In this document: piece by piece, positions 33,454-45,289 of the stretch
How the letters are laid out: each line of letters starts with the position of its first letter
Numbering within the stretch: the stretch's first letter is position 1
Assembly (NCBI GenBank): GCA_022225965.2
Contig: JAKJXP020000077.1
Location: forward strand, 1-64,000
DNA: 64,000 bases
Direction of reading: 5' to 3'
From: Diatrype stigma
Taxonomy: Eukaryota > Ascomycota > Sordariomycetes > Xylariales > Diatrypaceae
Notes under the pieces: model-generated
Seen by the model: the letters and a program-made list of their open reading frames with translations, nothing else
The model's database searches: none
Told to the model about the DNA's origin: nothing
Made by a program: the position numbers and the translations under genes

Positions 33454-34669
33454 GCGATGTGTCAAAGTTCTGTTGGAACGAAATATCCCTTGGGATGGAA
33501 GTCTCCAAACACAATATGCCAGTTACAAGATATTTGGCAATCAACAAATATGAAACATCAGCTATCTCATAAAACATGAAAATAAACTCAGGGGCGTGGC
33601 TTTTTCTGCATAATTACTTTGACCTGTGTGAATCCTGCTTCTACTATTTAATCCCACACTGGTATATCAAAGCAACATCAAGCTGGAAAGCAAGGCAACT
33701 CGATTAACAAAGCCCACTCGTGGAGTTGGCTGAAGTAAATCAACGGACCGTTTGAATTATGACGGTACAAAAAACCTAAATGTAGCGTGGATTTTCTATA
33801 GAAACGCCAAATTATTAACAGTGTCCATAATATTGATTTACGAAAAGCTTCGAATTATTTGAATCAACGACACCCTATCGTTGGGTGTATACGAGGTTGA
33901 AGTCGTTGAGTTGCTCCTCAGCCCGTCCGAGGGCAGGCCAGATTTTAGATAGTCCACTACACACCCTATACTGTTTCCCGCAATCTGATCTCCCCCCAAA
34001 ACTAACAGTCTGGAAAAAGGGGCTGGGTTTCCTATACCTCGATACGGCAAATATGTGGCTATCTTCAAAGCACAAGTGGACGGTATGAATACAAATCTTC
34101 TGTGTGCTTTTTCCCTGGTCAGAATAACCCAACTTAGGCTCTTTGAAAGATGCCACCTACCCATTCCCTTGTCTTTAGGTTGAAGGGGCGGGATGCAGAA
34201 CAAATGGAGCTTATTGTCACAAAATATTATGGGTGAAAAAAGAATAATCGAAGAAGACGAAAAAGAGCCACCCTTCTTGAAGCCTTTCACCATTGCCAAT
34301 GTCGGTCTACACAAGATTCTAGGCGGGCTTCACTTTCTCGTGGCCTCGAAGACAAGGCTAAGTAGAACCTTGAAACTGGGGGAAATCATATTACAGCGTA
34401 CTGACTACAGATAGTGAATCCAGATATTGGCGAAAAGATAGGATGATTCTCATTAGATATTGTTTGGCAGTAAGATCGACCTTCGGATCTAGTTACTAAG
34501 CATGAAGACTCTAGCTAGGTATAGCAACTGCGGGAGAAGGGGAAAGGGGGGGCGGGGGGAGAGAGAGAATTGCATAGACCCGTATTTCGCAAAAGTGAAA
34601 GATAATACTGTGATTATTGCCTAGTAATTGTGTTGAATGGGTGAAAATAAAAGAGCCTATACGATCATC
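33454..34669. other. Intergenic, AT-rich, no gene seen
   Basis: Base composition drops to AT-rich. A 158-codon frame on the minus strand (33838-34314) has no domain and AT-rich codons unlike its neighbours, so I do not call it. Confidence 0.55.
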
Positions 34670-35732
34670 TCAGGTCATAGAAGCCTTTTCCTCATCCAAC
34701 CTCCGCTGAAACCACGGCCGTGTCCAGCTTCTCCATCGAGGGCGTCGCTTCATGACTGGCAAGCCTACGTCATCCGTATCTTCCAGGACAAGCTGTTCCT
34801 CGTCCTGGATCCTTCGCCGCTGTTGCATCAGCCATCTGAGCTTGAGGACGTCCTTCCCGAGCTGGGGGAAGATCCGGTCAACGTTGTCGCCCTTCCGGGC
34901 CGAAGTCTATCCAACGCTCCGAGTCAGTAAAATACCATTCTTAGTATACATATCAGGAGCTTGCAGCATTGCCTTGAGATTTTAAAACGAATAAAACGGT
35001 ACTGTCAAAGACAGGGAGCTCTCTAGAGAAGGCTGAACGGATTGGAGGTAAAGGGCTCCAAGAGTTTACCTCCACGAAGGAGCAGCGGACCCGGAAGCTT
35101 GCCGCCAGCCGGTGGCCCTCGGCCCAGGACACCTGCCGCTGCTGCTCCTCTTCCTCCTTCCCCTCGCAGTCGGACTTGTTCCCGACGAGGATGAGGCCGT
35201 ACTCCCGCGTGTCCACCGCATCGCGTATGACTTCGGCCACAGCCGCCATGCGCTCGAACGACTTCCGGGCCGTGACGTCGTAGACCAAGATGGCCGCCTC
35301 CGTGATGGCGATGGCTTGGCGGAGGTACGGGTCGTCCGCGAGGTGCTCGGGCCGCAGCTCGAGGGCGTCCACGACGTAAGCCTGGTCCTCTATCTCGACG
35401 ACGCGCCTGCATCCGCGCCCGTGTTCCGGGTTCGGGTGCTGGTCTTCTCCCTGGGGCGTGCCCTCGGCGAACTAGGCACCATATCTCGTCATCAACAACC
35501 TACTACGACGCACAAAGGTGACATTGGATGTGGAGTTGTCATTTACCCGCGTGAGGATAGACGTTTTGCCGCACCGTTCCGCGCCGATGACTAGGAACCT
35601 GAGCTCTCCTACTGGCGCTTTTGTCTTCTCTGCCGTTGGGTAGCTCTCGGTTTCCGCCTTGCTAGGCCTCCACGCGAGGAGAGCTCTGAGATACTGAGCT
35701 TCCTCCTCGGTCCACACCATAGAGCCACTCAT
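34670..35732 (-). CDS. Atypical Ras-like small GTPase
   Basis: Three exons are read: 35732-35547, 35471-35070 and 34906-34670 (274 aa), with donors GTAAAT and GTAAAC and acceptors CCTAG and ATAG, all phase 0. After a 42-residue N-terminal extension comes a P-loop GAERCGKTS (50-58). NKSD at 160-163 is the guanine-specificity motif G4, and ETSARKGDNVDRIF from about 196 is G5. The G3 motif, normally DTAGQ, reads YVVDALELRPE with Asp97 but no following Gly or Gln, so GTP hydrolysis is likely altered. An acidic insert (EGKEEEEQQ) follows G4. The C-terminus is basic and ends without a CaaX box, so prenylation is not expected. It belongs to the Ras superfamily but matches no standard Ras, Rho or Rab subtype. 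Confidence 0.8.
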
Positions 35733-38127
35733 TGTCGGTTAACCGTTTGAGATACGAAAGGTCATAAAGCAATGGGACGAGAACCATAGTCGAGGACCGT
35801 TGACGGCATGGGGAGATGGGACGCTGCCTGGCTAAAAGAAGCCCGAGATCCTACCTAGGTAGGCTTAAATGACCCCCATGGCTGGCTATATGGCACGGGA
35901 TAAGACCTTGGTGGAAAGGACGAGGTAGCATTGCACGACTGCAACTGCGCCCGAGGGATACTGAAACGTTTGACGGCATACATCCAGCTCGATTCTGCCG
36001 AACAGCACCCCAAACTCGTTGGTGAGACACTGCCAGACAGAGAGACGAACAGCAAAGCCAGCTCATGAACCACCGAGAATAACCAAGACTGGTTCCTCCC
36101 TCCTCTCGAGGGGAGGCAGAGCTCGTGTCACCAGCCGAGTCCCTGGGTAAGGTCCAATCCCAACGGAGACCTCGCAGGAGGCCATTGCATGAGTTAGTTA
36201 GGTCATGAGACGGACAGCTGCAGGTTCAATCTCTCTTTTTTAAACGAACCAAGGTCGCCGGGTGGCCGGGCTGCATCTAGTGCCACGTTCCGGAGTAACA
36301 CGATTATACGATATCTAGAGCCAACGCACATCGCGAATCGGAAACGTGCGAGGGTGGTAACTATCGGATTGAATGGACTAACGGGTATCTGGTCTATCAG
36401 ATAACCGATCTCGACTGAGAATAGCATAACCAGTGATGTAGTAGAATAGAGGCAGGATGCAAGATAACTGACTACACTATTGCAGAATATTGGGTAGGAG
36501 TGGGAGGAGAGGCATACTACACTGCCATGCATGCGAGATGACGACAGCATCGGACGAAACAAAGAGTGAGGTAAAACTACCAATCCTTCCCATGCATATC
36601 AGTCAGTACCAACATCAAATCTATGCTAAGGATGTTCTATAGACAATCAGGCAAGTGATCTGGTAGCCGGCGGTAGTTCAAATATAAATCGGATAAACTA
36701 CTAATAATAGGTTGGCATTAAGCTGGTTGTGGATAAGTGTGTATGGGCAAGTGTGTATAAGGGACTAACTACTATATGAGTATCAAGTATGAATGTACGA
36801 TGATCTCCTGAGTCCTGAAATAGCTATATTACTATACCAAAGTGAGGACCCCGGATGTCTATCCCCACGATCACAGGATACATCATCTACTGTGCTATGG
36901 AACTATGTACCTACGCCCTGCTTATTGGGACTAGGAGAAAGGTTCGTTGATCGCTGACTTCTAAAGTCTGCTTCATTTGAACTGACTGGGCCAAGGCTCT
37001 CTCTCATTGGTAGTCGACGACATAATAAATGCCCAAACGAGTCGAGAGTGCAGCGAGGGCCGTTCAGCTCTTAGGAACTATTGGCTGGAGGCGTCGAGAG
37101 CGGAAGCGCTGATACGGAGCACGGTAGGTAGGCAAAGCAAGCAGTACGATCACCACCACAGGATCCGTCGGGAGCCCCTCAACCCGGACTGTCTCGTTAT
37201 TGTATTGTACCTGGTTATTAGCGTAGCTCTTGGATCGGTAACTGGGAACCCTGTCGCAGCCCTGCCGGCGTTTGCGTGGTACAAGCTGCAGAGGAAACCC
37301 CAACCCCAACCCCAACCCCTGCCAGGAGGCCTGGCCCGATATCTCTCGCTCGCCCGCCGTCGCAGCTCTTTCTTCAGCTCGCCTGCTCGCCAAGCAACCG
37401 TAGCAGGGGTTGGTTTGGGGGCCGTTGCCTGTCGTGGGTTCAGCTAGACTAACTAGTAGGCAAGTGTGTAGTTGGCAACTTGGCACTAGGTATTGACTAT
37501 CAGGTAGTCACTCTTGGAAACTTCCGAGATGGTGACTGGTCTCGTTTCCCTCTTTGTTTTCTTTCGCCTCATACTGGTGAGCTGTGTTGTGGACAGGTCT
37601 CGGATGCTTGACGTGTTAATTAGCTGGAACATCGTGTTGCCCATCTTTGGCTCACCACCCAGTCATAATATCACATATCGGAATTTAGTCCTCATTAGAG
37701 AGACACAACGTCATACCCTGAGAGGGGCCTGCGGGTGCCTATTTAATTCCCCGTCACAGTTTCTGTGCAATACTGATAGGTGACCGCGATTCCGTCCTTC
37801 TCGGAATAAAGCGACGACGCAGTGGAGGGGGGAAAGCTTGATCTGTCCTACCATCGCAGATTCTTAGCGCTTCGAGAGATTCCTCCTCGTCGTCGTACCC
37901 CCTTCTCTCCCCTCCTTCTCCGGAGCGCTAGCGAATGCGTCTCTTGGTTTCGCAGCACGATGACTTGATCTACCGAATCAACGGTCGTCCGAGTTTCCCG
38001 CCCAGACGAGCTGCGTTCGAATCAACGCTGTGCGCTCGTTTCCGACGAGTTAGTTTTAAGCATCCCCCGGTCCGAAGTGCGCCCATTACTTATCTCCTAA
38101 GTGCGACATTATGCGACGGTGACGGCA
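35733..38127. other. Divergent intergenic region, no gene seen
   Basis: This lies between the Ras-like gene (-) and the DUF3433 gene (+), so it holds both promoters. A palindromic CTACCTAGGTAGG lies at 35851-35863. A C-rich repeat (AACCCC units) is near 37300. The open frames here lack domains. Confidence 0.6.
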
Positions 38128-40839
38128 ATGGCGTCTAATAACTTCCCCTCAAACACTCCGTGGTCGACACAGCAGCAGCAGCAGCAGCAGCAGCAACGAC
38201 ATGACCTACAGCACAAAGTCTCCGATCTCTCAGACACCCCATACGGCGGCGGCGATTCGCCTTCTGGAATTCAGGGTCGCGAATCTCTTGTGTCACTGCA
38301 GTCGTACTACGGGGCTCTCCTGGCCGTAGACACTGGCGCGTCGGGAAGCGGGCACGCATATCCTAGCGCGACAGCGGCGTCGTCGCCGCTGCCGCTACCG
38401 CCGCCGTCATCACCATCATGGTCAGCACCTTTCAAGCAGAGTCCTTCTGGGGCGGGGTACACGCAAGTGGCTGGATCGTCGGGAGACGGCAAGCGCAACA
38501 GCGGCTTGAGGAGTTTCCGGGCAAGGGCGTATGAGACAATACATGAAGATGATAGCATCGATATGTCGCTGCTCAAAGCAGCTGCGCCACCTGGACGGTC
38601 CACCACTGCCTACTACTCCCCCGTATCCACCCATGACCCTGGTGAGCCAGTCACGTATGACGTGACGTCCTTTGCCGGCCCGCCCATAGGCTTCATGAGC
38701 GATGACCAGGCACAAGAGGCAAGCGGCACATTGACGCGGGGCTTGGGCAGGGGTGAGGTACCCGAGCTCATCAAAAGCGACGAGCTGCTCGCTGCCAGCC
38801 CCACGGTCAAGAGAAGCTTCTCCCGGTCCTTCTCTATGCGGCGAGCAGCGCATACGCCGAGCCCGAGATCGGCGCTGAGGAAGCTAGGCCAGGATGAGGC
38901 GAACAGAAGGGGCGAGGTCATCGGGGTGGTGATGGAAGAGGAAGGGCCAGCATCGGACGTCGATATAAGTTCTATTGTCGGGCCGAGCCGCGTGGGCACA
39001 TTTTCTAGCATTGATAATCCACAGGCGCCGCGCTACCCTGCGTCCCCGCGGCAGAAAGCGACGACACAAGTTTTCTACCCGCAGCCCAATTGGAAGCCCT
39101 TTCCCATGCGTAGGCCCTACCTGACGTTTCTGATCGTCCTCTCCGTCGGCCTGGCCATCGCCCAGGAGCTTCTATACCAGAAGTCCACGCGGGCGCCTCT
39201 GCTGGCGTTCCGGGGGGCTGCTGAGATCAAGCCCCTGTACTACTTCGTGGTGCGGTTCATGCCCACCATCATCACGGTCACGTTCGGGGTGCTGTGGCAG
39301 AACACGGACTTCGAGGTCAAGCGGCTCGAGGCGTTCTACCAGCTGTCCAAGGAGGGCGGGGCGCTGGCGGCCGAGTCGATCAACGTCGACTACATCACGC
39401 AGTTCAGCTTCACGATCCCGTTCCGGGCGCTGCACCGGAAGCACTACGCCGTGGCCGTGTCGTCCGTCGCCTGCATGCTGGCCATCTCCCTCGTGCCGAC
39501 CCTGGGCGCGGCGGTGTTCCAGCTGAACCCGGACCGGCAGGCCCGGGCCGACGACCCGGACCTGGAGAAGACCATCACGATCAACGCGGCGATCTCGCGC
39601 GCCCTGACCCTGGTGCTGCTCGCGATCGCGGCCCTGGGCTGCTTCCTCGCGCACCAGCTCGACACCCGGCGCACGGGCCTGCTCGCCGACGTCAAGGGCA
39701 TCGCCGGCCTGGCGTCCATGGCCGTCGTGAGCCACGTGCTGATGGACTTCAGGGACATGGACGTGGCCAAGCCCAAGGACATCCACCACAAGCTGAAGCA
39801 CCGGCGGTACATGCTGCGGAACTCGTCGCTGGTGCCCGTCGACTCGGCGTCGATGGCAGCGGCGACAACCCAGGACAACAGCGACCGGTACAAGGACGCC
39901 CACCTGCCGGAGAACCCGCACCCGCTCATGATGCGCAAGGAGGGGTACGTGCCGTTCCTGGTGGGCATCCTGCTGTTCCTAGGCTTCATCCCGGCGTTCC
40001 TGTTCACGGGGGCGCGGGCGCTGACGGAGCGGGCGCCCTGGGTCGTCACCGCCCTGGCCGTCTGCATCAAGGTGGCCTGGGGCAGCCTCGACACCGACGT
40101 CCGCATGATGGAGCCGTACTACCTCCTGTCGCGGCGGCACGCGCCGGCCCGCACCCTCACCCTCGACTACACGGCCATGCCGCTGGCCGTGCGCGCCTTC
40201 CGCGCCCTCTTCAACCGCCACTGGCTGGTCTTCTTCGTGGGCTGGGGGTCCATCATGGCCGAGGGGCTGACCATCTTCGTGACGAGCCTCTCGACCGTCG
40301 AGGGCCGCGAGTTCCTCCAGGCGGTGCGCGGCGGCGGCGGCGGCGGCGGCGGCGGGGGTTGGGGTGGGGGGCAACCCGACCACCGCGGCAGGAGAGACGA
40401 CGGCAGCAGCAGCAGCCAGGAGGACGTGTTCGACGTGGGGCTGTCCGGGTCGGAGACGGTCAAGTCGTTCGTGGTGTCGCTGGCGATCGCGGTGTTCATC
40501 CTGGGGTACATGGGGGCGACGGCGACGGCGGTGTTCTGGCGGCGGCGGCACCCGTTCCTGCCGCGGCAGCCGAACACGATCGCGAGCGTGCTGGCGTTCC
40601 TGCACCAGAGCAAGATGCTGTACGACTTCGTGGGCACGGCGGGCCTGCACGGGAGCGGCGACCGCATGGCGGCGCACCTCGAGCGCGGCGGCAAGACGTA
40701 CGGCCTCGGCTGGTTCGACGGCCGCGACGGCCGCACCCACTGCGGCGTCGACGAGGAGGAGCTGACCGGCTGCTACAAGCACGGCATCGACTACGCCCTC
40801 GGCAACAAGCCCTGGCTGACCGAGTGGCAGCTCTTCTAG
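38128..40839 (+). CDS. DUF3433 family membrane protein
   Basis: This is a single exon of 903 aa from the first in-frame ATG. The first ~310 residues are disordered and cytosolic, with a Gln run near the start. From WKPFPMRRPYLTF onward two related membrane blocks follow, each with several helices: LTFLIVLSVGLAIAQEL, then a helix pair around VSSVACMLAISLVPTLGAAVF, then MRKEGYVPFLVGILLFLG with its partners. This duplicated layout is typical of the fungus-specific DUF3433 family, whose function is unknown. A Gly run at about 40329-40357 interrupts a loop before the last helix. The C-terminus is soluble. GC content and third-position GC are extreme in the second half, with no frame break. Confidence 0.85.
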   Translation: MASNNFPSNTPWSTQQQQQQQQQRHDLQHKVSDLSDTPYGGGDSPSGIQGRESLVSLQSYYGALLAVDTGASGSGHAYPSATAASSPLPLPPPSSPSWSAPFKQSPSGAGYTQVAGSSGDGKRNSGLRSFRARAYETIHEDDSIDMSLLKAAAPPGRSTTAYYSPVSTHDPGEPVTYDVTSFAGPPIGFMSDDQAQEASGTLTRGLGRGEVPELIKSDELLAASPTVKRSFSRSFSMRRAAHTPSPRSALRKLGQDEANRRGEVIGVVMEEEGPASDVDISSIVGPSRVGTFSSIDNPQAPRYPASPRQKATTQVFYPQPNWKPFPMRRPYLTFLIVLSVGLAIAQELLYQKSTRAPLLAFRGAAEIKPLYYFVVRFMPTIITVTFGVLWQNTDFEVKRLEAFYQLSKEGGALAAESINVDYITQFSFTIPFRALHRKHYAVAVSSVACMLAISLVPTLGAAVFQLNPDRQARADDPDLEKTITINAAISRALTLVLLAIAALGCFLAHQLDTRRTGLLADVKGIAGLASMAVVSHVLMDFRDMDVAKPKDIHHKLKHRRYMLRNSSLVPVDSASMAAATTQDNSDRYKDAHLPENPHPLMMRKEGYVPFLVGILLFLGFIPAFLFTGARALTERAPWVVTALAVCIKVAWGSLDTDVRMMEPYYLLSRRHAPARTLTLDYTAMPLAVRAFRALFNRHWLVFFVGWGSIMAEGLTIFVTSLSTVEGREFLQAVRGGGGGGGGGGWGGGQPDHRGRRDDGSSSSQEDVFDVGLSGSETVKSFVVSLAIAVFILGYMGATATAVFWRRRHPFLPRQPNTIASVLAFLHQSKMLYDFVGTAGLHGSGDRMAAHLERGGKTYGLGWFDGRDGRTHCGVDEEELTGCYKHGIDYALGNKPWLTEWQLF

Positions 40840-42044
40840 ACTTCACTCACTGGGCATGTGGTCAACTACGTAATTTACCTAGGTACCTAAGGTAGGTACT
40901 ACGTAACATAGATTTGGGGACCTAGCCGGGTGGTGGGTTTGTGCGCCTATCGCCTGTTTCCCTAAGCACTCTTAGACAGCATGTTGATAGATGGTTGGGC
41001 TGGTAGATCGATATAGGCACACTCGTCCTTATAGGCGGGATGGGTTGGTTGGGACTGGCTGGGATTCCATTACATTGTGGGGGATCTTGCGTATGATACC
41101 TAGGATATGATCGAGATGATATGGAAAAGAAAGCATGATTGGATTTGTTTTGTACATTGATATCCCTGGCTAGAGACTTGGCTCAGGCGTGTAATTATTT
41201 ACGGACTGGCTGCATGTCGTCAAAGCGCGCATTCACACCCTACAAATGGGATTGCTAGTCATTGCTTCTGGTGGCATATGAGCGATGCACGGTTAATGGA
41301 AAGATTAATATATATATTCACATACATTACATATCTACGATGTTTGGCTAGTTATTATGAACATATGAGGTAAACATGCCACTGATCGTGAAGTACACTA
41401 TGGTCTTCTATCTACGAGCCGGCCCCCTTGAATCAGCTCGTACGTAAAAGGCGAATCAAGGCAGCTGGTGTTTTGGACCTACTCGAGTAAACCTTGTCTT
41501 GTCAGCTTAGCATTACGCAGCGTTCTAATTTTACAATTGAAAACTTGCGGCTCTGGCCGGTCAGGGGAGAACGGACTTGATCATCTTCGCATAATTGGCC
41601 GATCAGGCTGTTTGGAAAACTGCTACGGCAGCACTGCTGGCAACTCGGTCGAGAAGGGTGCGGACCTTGGTACCGATCAGAATACGGGAAGCATTATGAC
41701 GAGAGCAAAGAGTAAGCGCTCAGGCGCTGATGCCTCTTCGTCGTGTCACCTTCCCCGTCCGTACGCTCTTATCCTCTTCTTACTTTTCTCTGGCCGACGC
41801 ATCGGTCAATCTGGGGCAGTATATGCATACTATCCATCATACGGAATGTCTGGGGCGGGTAGGATAAAGCGTCATCTAGGAATAGACAGTCAGTAAGCCT
41901 TTGAACCATACCTACTTGAGCCCTTTATAGTTCAAAGCACCCGGTAATCTGCCTCTGCTTCACGGTTCCTGTATTGGTCGCCACCGCACCTACCTGAGAT
42001 TGTCGAGAGCTTGGTTTATAGATGATTCTACAACTGGAGCGATC
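40840..42044. other. Intergenic, no gene seen
   Basis: The DUF3433 3' side begins with ACCTAGGT-type palindromes (40875-40905). A 142-codon frame at 41468-41896 (+) has no domain. The promoter of the secreted eight-Cys protein is at the right end. Confidence 0.6.
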
Positions 42045-42630
42045 ATGGCAGTCCGCAGTCTCCTCGTCTTCTCGTTCGCGCTCCTCGGCATGGCGCCGTC
42101 TGTTGCTTTGGCGCAAAGCCCGAACCTGTGGTCTTGTTTCGGAGGGGGCAACCCCCCGACTAGCCTCGACGCGCGGTGCTGCACCGAGTATATCCCAGCC
42201 GAAGACGGTCTCTTCACGGGACAGAACGTAAGCAACCCCTGGAGTGATTGTGTCTCTTCTTTCCCACTCTTTCCCGGTGCCTCTCGGAGGGCCATTATTT
42301 TCACATACGAGATTGTCGGGTACCATCACTTCATCACCAGACCATCCAGAAGTAGCTAACCTTTCATGTGTTGCAGTGCTCAACAGCCTATGTCGGTTCC
42401 GGCTCTTCTTCGAGATATTGCCCCGATCCGCCGCTGGTCCCGGGCGCGATCCACGGAGGCTGTTGCGAGAGTGTGAGTTTCCTGTCTCTTTATACATCAT
42501 ATCGTACTGTGGTTCGTAATTAAGTCATTGTGGCTGACTCTCCGGAAACGAACGACAGCATGAGCCAACTAACAGCACGGCCCCGGAAGTTGGAACCTCA
42601 TACGGATGTGCGAAGAAGGGGACTGTATAG
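42045..42630 (+). CDS. Small secreted eight-Cys protein, hydrophobin-like order
   Basis: Three exons are read: 42045-42227, 42377-42472 and 42559-42630 (116 aa), with donors GTAAGC and GTGAGT, all phase 0. A clear signal peptide ends SVALA-Q at residue 23. The mature 93 residues hold eight Cys in the order C-CC-C-C-CC-C, the order seen in hydrophobins. The spacings are 13, 15, 13, 13 and 18 residues with 6 after the last Cys, which match neither class I nor class II hydrophobins well. The mature chain is rich in Gly, Pro and Ser, not strongly hydrophobic. It could be a diverged hydrophobin, a hydrophobin-like surface protein or an effector-type secreted protein. Length and start are firm; the function is open. 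Confidence 0.75.
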
Positions 42631-44775
42631 AGGCTGGCAACCGTTGCATAGGCCGTCCTAAACATGATGTCCATTACACCGGGTGGTGTCTAGCTGTGAC
42701 TAAGAGATGTATCCTGCATAGCCTCTGCTTGTTGGCTCCTCGCCTCTGTTTACTACTGTCATTGACTTCGTCCGTTCCGCGAGACGACACACTGCAAGGG
42801 GGAGGATAGCTCGAACTCTCCAATACGTATATCCATCTACCTAGGTATTATGTGCCTTCGCGATTAGTGCGCGCGCAACCGACGCGCGTCTGAACTCAAA
42901 TGCATACCAAAAGTTCTCCCCAAGATGTCCAATGCCTACTAGGTACCTACTAGAGGGAGGTAGTGATGGGGCTTAGAAGCTCCGGGCGCCTAATAAGTTC
43001 GCTCGCCTTGGGAGTTGGGCTGCGTTAGAAGGTTGTGCTCGTATTGCGCCTCGGCCGGCATGCCAAAGCTGGGATCGAAACTGCGTTCGTAGTTGTTGTG
43101 AGTGATGACTCGAGTTCGCGAAAACGCTGGACATTACCGAAACGAGCCATTGACGATAGACACAGACAAAGGCACAGACAAGGTGTGTAGAAAACTGTGA
43201 AAGCTGGTGCCTAATTACTACAACATAATAAGTAGGTAGTCGGTGGTTGAGTATACGGGATGTTGTATTACACGATGGATACCTTCTAGGTACGAAGTAG
43301 TGATCATTAGACTAGGTACTTTGTACTTGATTGATTGGAAGTTCCAGGTGTCTGCTTCCAAGCGGTTACTCTCAATGCAGAAGGTTAAGAAGGTTCAAGG
43401 TTTGAATCACATATGTATGTATAACTATATCTGTTATCAATCTGCCAATCTAGAATCCAGAGTTAAAATCAGAATCTAGAATCGGGTTTAGTTATGCCTG
43501 GTCCTTTGTATGCGACACATATGGCAGCTCACACATCGTAGTTCTCGAAACACAGCCACGATGGTGTACCTGCATCAACGCTCTATTACGCGGCCCCGGA
43601 CCTTTAATTTTCGGGCCTGCGCATTACCGACTACCGTGTGTTGCACTCGCGCACAATACCGTGGAGGTGATGGTCAGTGAGTGTGGGCTCCAAGGGTTTT
43701 GCTCCAAGGACCAAAACCCACTGGGCCTGATGGATCTGTGTATGTAAGGTATGTATGTATGTATGTAGTTACTTAGGTATATACCGTACCGCACCGTCGT
43801 CGCACAGAGGAAGAAAACCATCTTCTCCGCATTTTCACAATCACCAGCAAATGCGCTGATGCGCTGATGCGATTCTTTTCCAGGCCCTCCCCCCATCCCG
43901 CCCGATCGGAGCTAATAGCGTGTAGCCTTAGGGAACCCGTAAGCACGTGTCTGGTTGCTCACTGGTGGTCTCTCCTTCATGCACGATGTGTGTAAGTATG
44001 TAGGTAGGTAGGCATACGGAATACGGAGCAGTGCTACGGGCAGTAACTACGGGGTATGAGGATGCGATCTCAGGCCGGTCATCTACTGATACGCATGTAT
44101 TGTATTGGGGTATCTACAATGTTCGGTCGGCCCTTAGTCAGACATTCCATCCGAAATGCCTCCTCTTCGTGGTGCCTTGGGAATGTCTAAACGGATGTCC
44201 AAATGGATAGGCAGGCTAGGTGATACCTCGTACCCCTTATGCTCCCAAATACGAGGATGGCAAATTGAGGCAATTGTGTGGATAGCTTTAGGTGCTTGTT
44301 CCTATGTCGCAAATTGCCTGCAAATTGCTGTGCCGGTGATGAACAATTCCTTCCGTCCACCCTGCCACCGGTTCAAGATCTTCAACGCTATATAGATCAA
44401 GTAGTAATCGTCCTAATGTATGCATATATCATCAAGCTTTTGCAGCTGTGCAGATCTGGAAGAACCGGAACTGTATCCATCCATAAGCGGCATATCACCA
44501 TCTACTTGTAGTAGGTGTGTGGTGCAGTGCCGTATGTATGTATGTATGTACGTAGTAATGCTGCTTCCATCCGTGGATCTCTGAGGTCGAGTGCTAGATT
44601 GGTCCTGAAGGGCTATACGGCTATACTATCCATACATACCTGAAGCTGCCGTTCAATCTCAGCTGTCAAATAGCTGCCTGGCCAAGCGTCCGTTATTAGG
44701 GTGGCAGTGCAACAGCTCGTAATTCTAACCGGTCTGGGACTCCAGGGACTTTGGGACTTTTGGGCTCTTGGTGCC
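42631..44775. other. Intergenic, no gene seen
   Basis: ACCTAGGT-type palindromes occur at 42837 and 42950, and GTAT runs at about 43745 and 44535. Only domain-free short frames are present. Confidence 0.6.
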
Positions 44776-44784
44776 AATGATTTG
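44776..44784. repeat. Target site duplication, left copy
   Basis: AATGATTTG directly abuts the left end of the MITE and is repeated exactly at its right end (45290-45298). Confidence 0.9.
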
Positions 44785-45289
44785 CAATTCGTTTAAACAC
44801 ACCGGGTCATTCTGATATAGACACCGGGTAATTAACCGCATTCGGACACACCCACTTACCACCCATCTCACGTCCTAACACACTTTACTTACTTCATTAT
44901 TTCACCACCTTTTATACATTACCAATACCCTTATACAACACAATACAACACCCAAATGGAAGGGCTCCCCTAACTAATCCGTAACCGCGTTATATACGTA
45001 CTGCTAGCGGCGCTGGCGCTGGCGCTGGCGTAAGTACAGGTGCAGCTGCTTTTGCAAGTACTGGTGCAAGTGCTGGTACTGGTGCAGGTGCTGGTGCTGG
45101 TGCAAGCTGTACGTACGTTATAAGTGGTTATAGGCGGTAGGTAAGTAAATGTTAGGGAGTAACTTAGGCAGTAGCGGGGCGTAAATGTGGCTTAAGGTGT
45201 GGCACGGGTGGCTGATACGCTAACCTTACCAGATGCGGTTAATTACCCGGTGTCTATATCAGAATGACCCGGTGTGTTTAAACGAATTG
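44785..45289. mobile_element. MITE, MULE-like, 505 bp
   Basis: The element has terminal inverted repeats of 57 bp that are identical at every position: left 44785-44841, right 45233-45289, starting CAATTCGTTTAAACAC. A perfect 9-bp duplication AATGATTTG flanks it. Nine-base duplications are typical of Mutator-like (MULE) transposons. Each inverted repeat contains the box ACACCGGGT twice, about 24 bp apart, which could be transposase-binding sites. The interior has GGCGCT and GGTGCT-type tandem units (about 45008-45110) and no coding capacity, so movement would need a transposase made elsewhere. The perfect arms and duplication suggest recent insertion. Confidence 0.9.
45008..45112. repeat. GGCGCT and GGTGCT tandem units inside the MITE
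   Basis: Several GGCGCT units, then about eight loosely repeated GGTGCA/GGTGCT/GGTACT units form the centre of the element. Such internal arrays are common in non-autonomous elements. Confidence 0.75.

Noticed and set aside
33838..34314. 158-codon minus-strand frame
   Set aside because: AT-rich codons, no domain and no conserved pattern; likely chance.
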